Positions 8,709 through 17,646 are shown, counted from the first letter of the stretch. The stretch: DNA of 64,000 nucleotides from an uncultured Ulvibacter sp. (GCA_938041335.1 CALIAF010000008.1:1-64000); one strand, 5' to 3'. Numbers and translations: made by a program. Notes: generated from the sequence alone by a model not told the origin.

Positions 8709-9038
8709 ATGATCAAAGTTAGCGAAGGAGCAAAAACTAAGATTTCACAGCTTATGACAGAGGAGGGTTTTAACCCCACCCAAGATTATGTGCGCGTAGG
8801 TGTTAAGAGTGGCGGTTGTTCTGGCTTATCCTATGAGTTAAATTTTGACAACACCTTAGGCGAGAACGACAAACTTTTTGAGGAGAATAATGTAAAAATT
8901 GCAGTAGACAAAAAAAGCTTTTTGTACCTCGTAGGGACAACATTAGAATACAGTGGAGGCCTAAACGGAAAAGGATTTGTGTTTAACAATCCAAACGCTA
9001 ACCGCACTTGTGGTTGTGGCGAGTCTTTTTCACTATAG
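8709..9038 (+). CDS. sufA: Iron-sulfur cluster assembly scaffold/carrier (A-type, HesB/IscA family)
   Basis: A 109-residue A-type carrier with all three cluster-binding cysteines: Cys37 in SGGCSGL and Cys101/Cys103 in TCGCGESF at the C-terminus. It accepts Fe-S clusters from the SufBCD complex and passes them to apoproteins in the cytoplasm. It is the first gene of the suf operon, directly after a TATCTTTG promoter box. Length and motif spacing are normal. The gene is separated from sufB by an inserted four-helix-bundle gene, which is unusual for this otherwise compact operon. Confidence 0.93.
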   Translation: MIKVSEGAKTKISQLMTEEGFNPTQDYVRVGVKSGGCSGLSYELNFDNTLGENDKLFEENNVKIAVDKKSFLYLVGTTLEYSGGLNGKGFVFNNPNANRTCGCGESFSL

Positions 9039-9059
9039 ATTTCAGGTTCCTGATTTATA

Positions 9060-9488
9060 GTTTCAAATTAAAAAAACTATGGCAACGATAAAAAGGTTTG
9101 AAGATTTAGAAATTTGGAAAGAGGCAAGAATCATTTGTCAAACAATATTTAAAATAAAAGAAGAATCTGGTTTAAAAACAGATTATAAATTAAACAATCA
9201 AATAAATGGATCTTCGGGTTCTATAATGGATAATATAGCCGAAGGTTTTGAAAGAGATGGGAATAAAGAATTTAACCAATTTCTCTCAATAGCAAAAGCC
9301 TCTTGTGGAGAGACTCGTTCTCAAATGTATCGGGTTTTAGATAGAAATTACATTTCGCAAGAAAGATTTGATCAAATTATTGCAGAATTAATAGGGTTAA
9401 GCAAACAAATTGCTGGCTTTATGAATTATTTACAAAAAACAGAATTCAGAGGAAATAAATTCAAATAATTTTTTATAAAATTTGAAAC
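9060..9488. repeat. Inverted repeat flanking the four-helix-bundle gene
   Basis: GTTTCAAATT at 9060-9069 is matched by its inverse complement AATTTGAAAC at 9479-9488, bracketing the inserted gene. The surrounding spacers contain looser variants (TTTCAGGTTCC left; GAAACCTGGAATT right). The arms are short, so this is a suggestive rather than a proven cassette boundary. Confidence 0.45.
9079..9468 (+). CDS. Four-helix-bundle protein (S23/IVP family) inserted in the suf operon
   Basis: A 129-residue, all-helical protein of the four-helix-bundle family first seen as the 23S rRNA intervening-sequence protein. Recognisable parts are IKRFEDLEIWKEARIICQTIF at the start, LNNQINGSSGSIMDNIAEGFER in the middle and EFNQFLSIAKASCGETRSQMYRVLD. 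The biochemical role of the family is not established. It lies between sufA and sufB, where it has no obvious functional tie, and the spacers on both sides carry GTTTCAAATT and its inverse (9060-9069 and 9479-9488). This suggests insertion as a small mobile cassette without breaking the operon reading direction. Confidence 0.85.
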   Translation: MATIKRFEDLEIWKEARIICQTIFKIKEESGLKTDYKLNNQINGSSGSIMDNIAEGFERDGNKEFNQFLSIAKASCGETRSQMYRVLDRNYISQERFDQIIAELIGLSKQIAGFMNYLQKTEFRGNKFK

Positions 9489-9509
9489 CTGGAATTAGAA
9501 ATATGAAAC

Positions 9510-10955
9510 ATGAAGTACACTGAAGACGATTTAAAAAAAGAACTAGAAACCAAAGAATACGAATATGGTTTCTACACAGATATTGAATCTGAAACATTTC
9601 CTATTGGTCTTAACGAAGATATTGTGCGTGCAATTTCTGCTAAAAAAGAAGAGCCACAATGGATGACAGACTGGCGGCTAGAAAGTTTTAGATACTGGCA
9701 GCAAATGGAAGAGCCAGAATGGGCAAACGTTCATTATGAGAAGCCAGATTTTCAGGCCATCTCTTATTACTCTGCACCTAATGGTAAACCAAAATACGAC
9801 AGCATAGATGATGTAGATCCAGAGTTATTGGAAACATTTGCTAAGCTTGGTATTTCATTAGACGAGCAGAAAAAATTAGCAGGTGTCGCGATGGATGTTG
9901 TGATAGATTCGGTTTCTGTAGCGACTACTTTTAAGAGTACATTAGCAGAAAAAGGGATCATTTTTTGTAGCATTTCCGAAGCCATAAGAGAGCATCCAGA
10001 ATTGGTAAGAAAATACATAGGATCTGTGGTACCACAACGTGATAACTTTTATGCAGCCCTAAATAGTGCTGTTTTTAGTGACGGATCGTTCTGTTATATC
10101 CCTAAAGGGGTAAGATGTCCTATGGAACTTTCTACCTATTTTAGAATCAACCAGGCAAATACAGGACAGTTTGAAAGAACCCTTGTGATTGCAGATGAAG
10201 GTAGTTATGTGAGTTATCTAGAAGGTTGTACGGCGCCTAGTCGTGATGAAAACCAATTACACGCAGCGGTTGTAGAGCTTATTGCTCTTGATGATGCAGA
10301 AATAAAATATAGTACGGTACAAAACTGGTTTCCGGGTAACAAAGAAGGAAAAGGTGGTGTTTTTAATTTTGTAACGAAGAGAGGAATCTGTGAGAAAAAT
10401 GCAAAAATCTCTTGGACTCAAGTAGAAACAGGTAGTGCTGTGACATGGAAATACCCTAGCTGTATCTTAAAAGGAGACAATTCTATCGGGGAGTTTTACT
10501 CGATTGCAGTGACAAACAATTATCAGCAAGCAGATACTGGAACTAAGATGGTTCACATAGGTAAGAACACCCGTAGTACGATCATCTCTAAAGGAATCTC
10601 AGCCGGTAAATCTCAAAACAGTTATAGAGGTTTAGTAAAGATTAATAGAAGAGCAGATGGGGCGAGAAATTTTTCGCAGTGTGATTCTCTTTTAATGGGT
10701 AATGCATGTGGAGCACACACGTTTCCATACATAGAAGTAGACAATAAAACCGCACAAATAGAACATGAGGCGACAACTAGTAAAATTGGGGAAGACCAAA
10801 TTTTCTATTGTAACCAACGTGGTATTGACACAGAAAAAGCCATCGCTCTTATTGTAAATGGCTTTAGTAAAGAAGTATTAAATAAACTGCCTATGGAGTT
10901 TGCCGTAGAGGCTCAAAAACTTTTAGAAATCAGTCTAGAAGGATCTGTAGGATAA
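9510..10955 (+). CDS. sufB: Fe-S cluster assembly protein SufB
   Basis: A 481-residue SufB, the normal length. It is the scaffold subunit that forms the SufBC2D complex and on which the [4Fe-4S] cluster is built. Characteristic stretches include [62 protein letters not shown], and [42 protein letters not shown], which holds the conserved Cys and His/Glu residues of the SufB-SufD interface. The start [13 protein letters not shown] is the usual flavobacterial N-terminus. It contains a copy of ATTTCCGAAG (9972-9981). Confidence 0.97.
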   Translation: MKYTEDDLKKELETKEYEYGFYTDIESETFPIGLNEDIVRAISAKKEEPQWMTDWRLESFRYWQQMEEPEWANVHYEKPDFQAISYYSAPNGKPKYDSIDDVDPELLETFAKLGISLDEQKKLAGVAMDVVIDSVSVATTFKSTLAEKGIIFCSISEAIREHPELVRKYIGSVVPQRDNFYAALNSAVFSDGSFCYIPKGVRCPMELSTYFRINQANTGQFERTLVIADEGSYVSYLEGCTAPSRDENQLHAAVVELIALDDAEIKYSTVQNWFPGNKEGKGGVFNFVTKRGICEKNAKISWTQVETGSAVTWKYPSCILKGDNSIGEFYSIAVTNNYQQADTGTKMVHIGKNTRSTIISKGISAGKSQNSYRGLVKINRRADGARNFSQCDSLLMGNACGAHTFPYIEVDNKTAQIEHEATTSKIGEDQIFYCNQRGIDTEKAIALIVNGFSKEVLNKLPMEFAVEAQKLLEISLEGSVG

Positions 10956-10984
10956 CAAATAACAAGAACCAAAATTAATCAAAA

Positions 10985-11404
10985 ATGAAAAAGCAATTAT
11001 TCGTTTTATGTCTTTTAATGACACTTTTCGCCTGTAAGAATGGTGAAGAAAAAGAACAAGTAGCAACAGCTCCTGTTTCAGAAACAGAAACAACGGAAAA
11101 CTATAAAGTTTTTAGCGGTGAGTTTATCTACATCGCAGATGGTGCTGTTTTAAAAGGGAACAACTTTATCTATGGTGTAACTATAGATGATAAGATGCAC
11201 GAGCTGGCAAAGCTAGTAGAACCAATAAAAAAAGATGAATTTGATATGGTGCCGGTAAGAGTTAAGGGAGAACTTGTTATTAATCCTCTTTTTGTAAATA
11301 CTGGAGAAGGATGGAAACAGAATGTTACCATTAAAGAAATTATTAAAGTAAGCGATACACCAGCGCCTGCAGATGTAAGAATTGAAGAAAAGCAAACAAA
11401 ATAA
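10985..11404 (+). CDS. Lipoprotein of unknown function within the suf operon
   Basis: A 139-residue lipoprotein: hydrophobic leader with lipobox TLFAC (Cys about 17), a low-complexity Glu/Thr linker, then a compact beta-rich domain (FSGEFIYIADGAVLKGNNFIYGVTIDD...VPVRVKGELVINPLF). The domain pattern recalls the C-terminal OB-fold of NlpE, but this is only visual resemblance. It is placed between sufB and sufC and shares one base with the sufC start (TAATG), so it is co-translated with a cytoplasmic machine although itself exported. It has no conserved cysteines beyond the lipid site, so direct cluster binding is unlikely. Confidence 0.75.
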   Translation: MKKQLFVLCLLMTLFACKNGEEKEQVATAPVSETETTENYKVFSGEFIYIADGAVLKGNNFIYGVTIDDKMHELAKLVEPIKKDEFDMVPVRVKGELVINPLFVNTGEGWKQNVTIKEIIKVSDTPAPADVRIEEKQTK

Positions 11405-12153
11405 TGTTACAGATTAAAAATTTACACGCAAGTGTTGAAGATAAAGCAATCCTTAACGGGATTAACCTAGAAGTAAACGCAGGTGAAATACACGCTATTA
11501 TGGGCCCTAATGGTGCTGGTAAGAGTACACTCGCTTCTGTTATCGCAGGTAAAGATGAGTATGAAATGACTAAAGGCGAAATCCTATTAGACCATGAAGA
11601 CATCACAGAATTAGATCCAGAAGAGCGTGCGCATAAAGGTATTTTCATGTCCTTTCAATATCCTATCTCTATTCCTGGAGTATCTACAACTAACTTTATT
11701 AAGACTGCGATTAATGAAACACGCAAGTCTAGAGGAGAAGCAGATATGCCAGCTTCTGAAATGCTAAAATTAATCAAAGAGAAGGCAGAGTTATTAGATA
11801 TAGACCGTAAATTCTTGTCTAGATCTCTCAACGAAGGTTTTTCAGGTGGAGAAAAGAAACGTAATGAGATTTTTCAGATGGCCATGTTAGAGCCTAAAAT
11901 TGCGATTCTAGATGAGACTGATTCTGGTCTTGATATTGATGCATTAAAGGTGGTTGCAAATGGGGTGAACAAACTTAAAAACAAAGACAATGCTGTAGTT
12001 GTTATTACACACTACCAGCGCCTTCTTGATTATATCGTGCCAGATTTTGTGCACGTATTAATGGATGGTAAAATTGTTAAGTCTGGAACCAAAGAACTGG
12101 CTTACAAACTAGAAGAAAAAGGATACGACTGGATTAAAGAGGAATTAGTTTAA
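11404..12153 (+). CDS. sufC: Fe-S cluster assembly ATPase SufC
   Basis: A 249-residue ABC-type ATPase. Walker A is GPNGAGKST (near residue 36), the Q-loop region is FMSFQYP, the signature is a SufC-type FSGGEKKR, and Walker B is KIAILDETDSGLDIDAL, with the H-loop in VVVITHYQRLLDY. The ETDSGLDIDAL form is specific to SufC rather than to transporters, and there are no membrane segments. It drives conformational change in SufBC2D. It overlaps the upstream lipoprotein by one base and is followed closely by sufD. Confidence 0.97.
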   Translation: MLQIKNLHASVEDKAILNGINLEVNAGEIHAIMGPNGAGKSTLASVIAGKDEYEMTKGEILLDHEDITELDPEERAHKGIFMSFQYPISIPGVSTTNFIKTAINETRKSRGEADMPASEMLKLIKEKAELLDIDRKFLSRSLNEGFSGGEKKRNEIFQMAMLEPKIAILDETDSGLDIDALKVVANGVNKLKNKDNAVVVITHYQRLLDYIVPDFVHVLMDGKIVKSGTKELAYKLEEKGYDWIKEELV

Positions 12154-12191
12154 AGACTATAATCAGTAAACTAAAAACCTTAAACGATACT

Positions 12192-13505
12192 ATGGATTTA
12201 AAAGATAAATTACTCACATCACATATTGCTTTTGAAGATCATTTAAAAGCGGACTCCCCTTTGCATGACCTGCGATCAAACGCGCTTAAGGTTTTTGAAG
12301 AAAAAGGATTTCCGAGTAAAAAAGAAGAAAACTGGAAATACACTTCCCTTAATTCTGTCTTAAAAGAAGATTATAGTTTTTCTCCTAAAGGAGAGAGCGT
12401 TATTGAATTTAAGGATGTAAAAAAATACTTCTTACATAACGTTGACACCTATAAAATTGTATTTATAGACGGTGTTTACAGCTCATTTTTATCTGAAACT
12501 ACACACGATAATATTGATGTTTGTCTATTATCTTCTGCGCTTGACAAGTCTAAATATAAGCCTGTTATAGAAGCATACTTTAATAAAGCAGCTAAAAAAG
12601 ACGGATTAACACAACTAAATACTGCGTTTACAAAAGAAGGAGCATTTATCCATATCCCGAAAAACAAAGAAGCAGATAAGCCTATTGAAATTATTTATTT
12701 CTCTACCGGTAATGAAGCGGCTATGTTTTTACAACCACGTAACTTAGTGGTAGCCGACGAAAATGCTCACGTACAAATTATAGAACGTCATCAAAGTTTA
12801 TCTAGTAATGCCGTATTAACAAATGCAGTTACTGAGATCTTTGCAGATAAACGTGCGATGGTAGATTATTATAAAATACAAAATGATGTACTCTCCGCTT
12901 CTTTAGTAGATAGCACTTATGTTGAGCAACAACGTGATAGTATCTGTAGTGTACATACGTTCTCTTTTGGCGGACAGATAACACGCAATAATCTCCAATT
13001 CAAGCAACTTGGAGAGCACTGTGATTCTATATTAAATGGGATTACCATTATAGGCGATAAACAGCACGTAGATCACAATACATTAGTGCATCATATTGCA
13101 GAAAACTGCGAGAGTCATCAAGACTACAAAGGTATTTTTGATGATAGCTCTACTGGAGTTTTTAACGGAAAGGTATATGTTGAAAAAGAAGCTCAAAAGT
13201 TAGATGCTTTCCAGCAAAACAACAACATCTTGATTAGCGACAAAGCGACGATTAATGCCAAACCTCAATTAGAGATTTTTGCAGATGATGTAAAATGCTC
13301 ACACGGTTGCACTATAGGACAAATGGACAGTGAAGCATTATTTTATATGCGCTCAAGAGGTATTGGAGAAAAAGAAGCGAAAGCTTTATTGATGTATGCC
13401 TTTGCAAATAATGTCTTAGAAAGCGTTAAAATTCCTGAATTAAAATCAAGAATTAATAAACTTATCGCTAATAAAATTGGGGTTAGTTTAGGCTTCGAAT
13501 TATAA
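12192..13505 (+). CDS. sufD: Fe-S cluster assembly protein SufD
   Basis: A 437-residue SufD paralogue of SufB. Typical parts are the N-terminal GFPSKKEENWKYTSL, the central beta-helix, and the C-terminal EIFADDVKCSHGCTIGQMDSEALFYMRSRGI, with the conserved Cys-Ser-His-Gly-Cys at the SufB-SufD interface. It is needed for iron acquisition by the scaffold. It sits in the usual sufC-sufD-sufS order with short spacers of 38 and 13 bases. Confidence 0.96.
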   Translation: MDLKDKLLTSHIAFEDHLKADSPLHDLRSNALKVFEEKGFPSKKEENWKYTSLNSVLKEDYSFSPKGESVIEFKDVKKYFLHNVDTYKIVFIDGVYSSFLSETTHDNIDVCLLSSALDKSKYKPVIEAYFNKAAKKDGLTQLNTAFTKEGAFIHIPKNKEADKPIEIIYFSTGNEAAMFLQPRNLVVADENAHVQIIERHQSLSSNAVLTNAVTEIFADKRAMVDYYKIQNDVLSASLVDSTYVEQQRDSICSVHTFSFGGQITRNNLQFKQLGEHCDSILNGITIIGDKQHVDHNTLVHHIAENCESHQDYKGIFDDSSTGVFNGKVYVEKEAQKLDAFQQNNNILISDKATINAKPQLEIFADDVKCSHGCTIGQMDSEALFYMRSRGIGEKEAKALLMYAFANNVLESVKIPELKSRINKLIANKIGVSLGFEL

Positions 13506-13518
13506 AACCAAACTTCTC

Positions 13519-14736
13519 ATGAGCTTTGATATAAAAAAGATACGAGAAGATTTTCCTATCCTGAAAAGAAAGGTCAACAATGCCCCTTTGGTGTATTTAG
13601 ATAATGCCGCTACATCCCAAAAACCGCAACAAGTAATAGATTGTATTGTAGCTTATTACAGTAACTACAATGCTAACATTCACCGTGGTGTGCACTCGCT
13701 TTCTCAAGAGGCGACAGACGCTTATGAGAAAGCAAGAAAGACATTGCAGCTTCATTTTAACGCGGCACACTCGCACGAAATCCTGTTTACAGCAGGGACA
13801 ACAGAAAGTATTAATCTCGTCGCTTCTGGTTTTTCTGAACTATTAAAAACGGGAGATGAGATCATTGTATCTGCATTGGAGCATCATTCAAATATAGTGC
13901 CTTGGCAAATGTTATGTGAGCGCACGGGAGCCATTTTAAAAGTCATCCCAATGAATGAAGATGGGACCTTGCAGATGGATAGGTATTCAAATTTGCTTAA
14001 TGACAACACGAAGCTTGTCTTTGTAAATCATATCTCAAACGCATTAGGGATTATTAATCCAATTAAAAAAATTATTGAGCAAGCACATCAAGTTGGCGCA
14101 GCTGTATTAATTGATGGAGCGCAAGCTTGTTCTCATATTAAAGCAGATGTTCAGGCTTTAGATGTTGATTTTTACGTTACCTCTGCACATAAAATGTGCG
14201 GCCCTACGGGAGTAGGAATGTTATATATTAAGGAAGCTTGGGGTAAAACACTACCGCCTTATCAAGGTGGAGGTGAGATGATTGCTACCGTGACTTTTGA
14301 GAAAACGACTTATGCAGAAATGCCTCATAAATTTGAGGCAGGAACACCTAATATTTGTGGAGGCATCGCATTTGGTGCTGCAGTAGATTACTTAAACAGC
14401 ATTGGTTTTGATGCCATTAAAAAGCAAGAAGAAGCATTGTTAAGTTATGCAACAGAACAATTGCTGCAAATAGACGGATTAAAAATTTATGGAACGGCCT
14501 CAGAAAAAACAAGTGTGATATCATTTAATGTAAGTGAAATTCACCCGTATGACATAGGCACGATTTTAGATAAGTTAGGTATAGCGGTGCGCACAGGACA
14601 GCATTGTACGCAGCCTATTATGGATTTTTATGGCATTCCAGGAACCGTTAGGGCTTCATTTGCTTTTTATAATACGAAGGAAGAGGTGGACGCTTTAGTA
14701 AATGCCGTAAAAAGGGCAACAATGATGTTATCATAA
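13519..14736 (+). CDS. sufS: Cysteine desulfurase SufS (class V aminotransferase fold)
   Basis: A 405-residue PLP enzyme that takes sulfur from L-cysteine to form a persulfide for cluster assembly. Visible are VYLDNAATSQKP near the start, ALEHHSNIVPWQ, the PLP-lysine motif TSAHKMCGPTGVG, and the active-site cysteine loop VRTGQHCTQPIMDFYG near residue 360, with the short-loop RTGxHC form of group II desulfurases. Its partner SufE follows four bases later. Confidence 0.97.
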   Translation: MSFDIKKIREDFPILKRKVNNAPLVYLDNAATSQKPQQVIDCIVAYYSNYNANIHRGVHSLSQEATDAYEKARKTLQLHFNAAHSHEILFTAGTTESINLVASGFSELLKTGDEIIVSALEHHSNIVPWQMLCERTGAILKVIPMNEDGTLQMDRYSNLLNDNTKLVFVNHISNALGIINPIKKIIEQAHQVGAAVLIDGAQACSHIKADVQALDVDFYVTSAHKMCGPTGVGMLYIKEAWGKTLPPYQGGGEMIATVTFEKTTYAEMPHKFEAGTPNICGGIAFGAAVDYLNSIGFDAIKKQEEALLSYATEQLLQIDGLKIYGTASEKTSVISFNVSEIHPYDIGTILDKLGIAVRTGQHCTQPIMDFYGIPGTVRASFAFYNTKEEVDALVNAVKRATMMLS

Positions 14737-14740
14737 GACT

Positions 14741-15163
14741 ATGACAATAAAAGAAATACAAGAAGAGCTAATTGATGAGTTTGCGATGTTTGACGACTGG
14801 ATGCAGAAGTACGAGTACATGATAGACTTGGGCAAAACATTACCGTTAATTGATGCTGAGAAGAAGACCGATGATAAATTAATTAAAGGGTGTCAATCTA
14901 AAGTCTGGTTGAACAGCGAGATGCAAGAAGACAAAATTGTCTTTACGGCAGATAGTGATGCAATAATTACAAAAGGGATCATTGCAATTATGATCCGGGT
15001 ATTCTCACATCAAACACCCGATGCTATTGTAGCAGCCAATACAGATTTTATTGCTGAAATAGGCCTACAAGAACACCTCTCTCCTACCCGAGCAAATGGG
15101 CTGGTGTCCATGGTAAAACAAATGAAATTATACGCAATCGCCTATCAGGCAACCAATAAATAG
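14741..15163 (+). CDS. sufE: Cysteine desulfuration protein SufE
   Basis: A 140-residue SufE-family sulfur acceptor. The acceptor Cys lies in KLIKGCQSKVWL (near residue 51), and the typical IIAIMIRVFSHQTPDAI and LSPTRANGLVSMVKQMKLYA follow. It takes the persulfide from SufS and hands it to SufB. It is four bases downstream of sufS. Confidence 0.95.
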   Translation: MTIKEIQEELIDEFAMFDDWMQKYEYMIDLGKTLPLIDAEKKTDDKLIKGCQSKVWLNSEMQEDKIVFTADSDAIITKGIIAIMIRVFSHQTPDAIVAANTDFIAEIGLQEHLSPTRANGLVSMVKQMKLYAIAYQATNK

Positions 15164-15167
15164 GATT

Positions 15168-15500
15168 ATGGCAGAAGAAAAAGCAACAATAGACGTTCAA
15201 GAATTAGGAGAAAAGATAGTACGAGTTATCAAGACTATTTTTGATCCAGAAATCCCCGTAGATATTTATGAGCTAGGCTTGATTTATGATGTTTTTGTAA
15301 ATGAAGACTACGAAGTGAAAATTTTAATGACCTTAACCACCCCTAACTGCCCAGTAGCAGAAACGTTACCAGTAGAGGTAGAAGATAAGGTGAAGTCTTT
15401 AAAAGACGTAAAAGACGCAGAAGTAGAAATCACTTTTGATCCCCCATGGACACAAGATTTAATGAGTGAAGAGGCAAAGCTAGAATTAGGGATGCTTTAA
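15168..15500 (+). CDS. sufT: SufT-like DUF59/MIP18 Fe-S assembly protein
   Basis: A 110-residue DUF59 (MIP18-family) protein, four bases after sufE. It has the family core IFDPEIPVDIYELGLIYDV, the metal-loop TLTTPNCPVAETLPVEVE with its single Cys, and DPPWTQDLMSEEAKLELGML at the end. Members assist maturation of Fe-S proteins downstream of SUF. The last 40 bases of the gene plus one base beyond recur exactly at 15604-15644, just before the DUF2480 gene, so the original operon junction has been split by a duplication event. Confidence 0.92.
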   Translation: MAEEKATIDVQELGEKIVRVIKTIFDPEIPVDIYELGLIYDVFVNEDYEVKILMTLTTPNCPVAETLPVEVEDKVKSLKDVKDAEVEITFDPPWTQDLMSEEAKLELGML

Positions 15501-15644
15501 TAATTCATGTAAATATTCAAATAGAATGTCTTGGTGCTTGTTTACATAAATTTTGAATCTTTTTTACTTCAAAATTTTTTAAACTTTGCGGTAAGCGCAT
15601 TAAAATGAGTGAAGAGGCAAAGCTAGAATTAGGGATGCTTTAAT
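15461..15644. repeat. 41-bp exact direct repeat of the sufT-like 3' end
   Basis: The 41 bases at 15461-15501 (AATGAGTGAAGAGGCAAAGC and onwards, through the TAA stop) recur without mismatch at 15604-15644. The second copy runs straight into the start of the DUF2480 gene. The 102 bases between the copies are AT-rich and include AAACTTTG, a near match to a -7 promoter box. The arrangement looks like an insertion or unequal exchange that duplicated the gene end. Confidence 0.9.
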
Positions 15645-15649
15645 TTAAT

Positions 15650-16156
15650 ATGGCAGACGAAATTAAAAACAGAGTAGCAAATAGTAAGTTGATTACTATA
15701 GACCTTGAGGATTACTATCCTAAAGGAGAACGCGTGTTGTTGGATGTTTCGCAATGGCTAGAACAAGGGTTCATACTGCGTGAAAGCGATTTTAGAGCAG
15801 TACTATCCGCCTATAACTGGAAGCAACACATAAACCAGTATGTAGCTTTATATTGCAGCACAGACGCCATATTACCCGCATGGACCTATTCATTAATTAC
15901 ATTAATGTTGACGCCTTATGCTTCAAAAATTATTGTAGGAGATACAGAACAGTTAGAATCTATTCTCTATTCTGAAATCATCCAAAAATTAGATCTTAGT
16001 CATTGTCAAGGAAAACCATGTATAATTAAAGGCTGTTCAAACCTTCCTATTCCTCAAAACGCCTATGTTTTATTAGGCCAAAAGCTATTTCCAATCGCTA
16101 AAAACATCATGTATGGCGAAGCATGTAGCTTTGTGCCGCTTTTAAAAAAGAAGTAA
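15650..16156 (+). CDS. DUF2480 family protein
   Basis: A 168-residue protein of a family found in Bacteroidetes and often next to suf genes. Conserved-looking segments are KNRVANSKLITIDLEDYYPKGERVLLDVSQWL, VALYCSTDAILPAWTYSLI and KPCIIKGCSNLPIPQNAYVLLG, ending with IMYGEACSFVPLLKKK. Three scattered cysteines are present but no known metal motif. No signal peptide. Its function is unknown; the position after the suf genes suggests an accessory part in cluster assembly. The duplicated sufT tail just upstream may give it its own promoter. Confidence 0.85.
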   Translation: MADEIKNRVANSKLITIDLEDYYPKGERVLLDVSQWLEQGFILRESDFRAVLSAYNWKQHINQYVALYCSTDAILPAWTYSLITLMLTPYASKIIVGDTEQLESILYSEIIQKLDLSHCQGKPCIIKGCSNLPIPQNAYVLLGQKLFPIAKNIMYGEACSFVPLLKKK

Positions 16157-16263
16157 TTTGTCGTTATATTTCGCAGTTAATCGAATGATAAATATATTTT
16201 TTTGGCGTGAATCAAGCAGATTTAAAAATAACATCTAATTTCGCGTAAACTAAATTTAACAAC

Positions 16264-17202
16264 ATGAAAAAAGTATTATTATTGGCAGCATGTCTAAGCT
16301 TAGGGTTTAGCTCATTTGCTCAAACAGAGGAAGAGTTAAAATCTCAACAAGCTCCTAAAACTGCGGAGATCGCAAAACTTCAAGGTGAAGTTGATGCATT
16401 ACAAGCGCAAATTGATGCTTTACCAGGATGGAAAAAAGGCGCTTTTGGAACTATAGGAGGAAGTATCTCTCAGTTTAGTAATTGGTTTAACCAAGGTACA
16501 CCAAATGTTTCTTCTGGTAACATAGGTATTTCAGGAAATGCTTTTGCTAATCTTAAGCAAGACAAATATTTCTGGCGCAATGCTTTAAATGTAAACTTTT
16601 CTTGGATAAAATTTGATGATGAGTCTATTGACACGGATGACGATAACTTTAGAGAAGCAGTAGATGTGTTTAATATTTCTTCTCTTTATGGTAGAAACAT
16701 TGCAAAAAATCTTGCAGCCTCTGCTTTAGGAGAATACAGAACTACTATCCTAAATAATTTCAACGACCCTGGATATTTAGATCTTGGTGTTGGTGCTACG
16801 TGGACTCCTTTAGCGGATTTAGTAGTTGTAGTACACCCATTAAACTACAATTTTGTATTTGCAGAGAATGATGCGGTTTTCCAATCATCTTTAGGTGCAA
16901 AAATCTTAGTTGATTACACAAGAAAAATAGGTGCGATTAACTTTAAGACTAATCTTTCTGCTTTCCGAAGCTATGAAAGTGGTGATCTTTCTAACTGGCA
17001 GTGGACCAATTCTTTTGGATACACTTTATGGAAAATGATTGGTGTAGGCTTTGATTTTGGATTAAGAGGTAACAGACAAGAAACTGTAAACTATACAAAT
17101 GGTCTTCTTCCTGCAGGCGTAACTCCTTTTGAATTAGGTGACGGTGCTGTAGACAACCAGACTCAATCTTACTGGACACTTGGTTTAAGCTACGCTTTTT
17201 AA
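16264..17202 (+). CDS. DUF3078 outer-membrane protein
   Basis: A 312-residue exported protein. The signal peptide is MKKVLLLAACLSLGFSSFAQ, followed by a short heptad-like coiled coil (KTAEIAKLQGEVDALQAQIDAL) and then a DUF3078 beta-rich domain (GWKKGAFGTIGGSISQFSNWFNQG ... FWRNALNVNFSWIKF). The chain ends in Phe (LGLSYAF), as outer-membrane barrels often do. The N-terminal coiled coil could span the periplasm toward peptidoglycan, which is inference. It is followed by a strong terminator, so it is the last gene of the suf-side cluster or a single unit. A TTTCCGAAG word is at 16972. Confidence 0.85.
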   Translation: MKKVLLLAACLSLGFSSFAQTEEELKSQQAPKTAEIAKLQGEVDALQAQIDALPGWKKGAFGTIGGSISQFSNWFNQGTPNVSSGNIGISGNAFANLKQDKYFWRNALNVNFSWIKFDDESIDTDDDNFREAVDVFNISSLYGRNIAKNLAASALGEYRTTILNNFNDPGYLDLGVGATWTPLADLVVVVHPLNYNFVFAENDAVFQSSLGAKILVDYTRKIGAINFKTNLSAFRSYESGDLSNWQWTNSFGYTLWKMIGVGFDFGLRGNRQETVNYTNGLLPAGVTPFELGDGAVDNQTQSYWTLGLSYAF

Positions 17203-17248
17203 GTATATCTAAGTAACCGTTTACGAAATAAAGGTCGTAAAGCATATA

Positions 17249-17278
17249 AAAAAAGACTACCAAATGGTAGTCTTTTTT
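17249..17278 (+). terminator. Rho-independent terminator after DUF3078
   Basis: AAAGACTACCA-AA-TGGTAGTCTTT forms a long perfect stem followed by a run of T residues, 46 bases past the DUF3078 stop. Confidence 0.85.
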
Positions 17279-17585
17279 TATGCCGAAATTTTATTGCCTC
17301 AAGCCTTGTGCAGGTCATTGATCTAAAATAACAAGGCAACAGTCTCTATTTTAAAAACAGAGAAGGAGTTCGCTCTAGCCTTTCAGCTTACCAGATGACT
17401 TACCATCTATTTACCTCTACAGCGACACATGTTTGGGACTACGGGATTCTTTCTGAGCATTCAATCTAAAGGAGCTTTGCTGCGGAGTAAAGCTCAAACC
17501 TTGATTCCAATACACTAGAATTATAGTACTTTCTGCACAATTCTAATAGCAACGTAAGTACCGTTTTACAAAAAACATTGTGCAA
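17279..17585. other. Non-coding spacer between two convergent terminators
   Basis: About 300 bases with no convincing gene. It holds two small inverted repeats: GCCTTGT...ACAAGGC with a 22-base spacer (near 17303-17338), and GAGCTTT...AAAGCTC (near 17472-17495). The longest plus-strand reading frame from an ATG is about 29 codons (17429). It could be an eroded gene or a structured RNA; I see nothing decisive. Confidence 0.4.
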
Positions 17586-17618
17586 CAAAAAACCTCCATT
17601 ACAATTTGTAATGGAGGT
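17586..17618 (-). terminator. Terminator of the OmpA-PorP-T9SS operon
   Basis: ACCTCCATTACAA and its inverse complement TTGTAATGGAGGT form a 13-bp stem with a minimal loop. Read on the minus strand it ends in TTTTTGTT, 29 bases past the OmpA-family stop. Confidence 0.85.
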
Positions 17619-17646
17619 CTACTTTTGGTTGGTTATTAGTTGTAAG

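Noticed and set aside
17429-17518. 29-codon ORF MFGTTGFFLS... in the spacer
   Set aside because: Too short, no ribosome-binding or promoter context, and no recognisable relation to a known protein.
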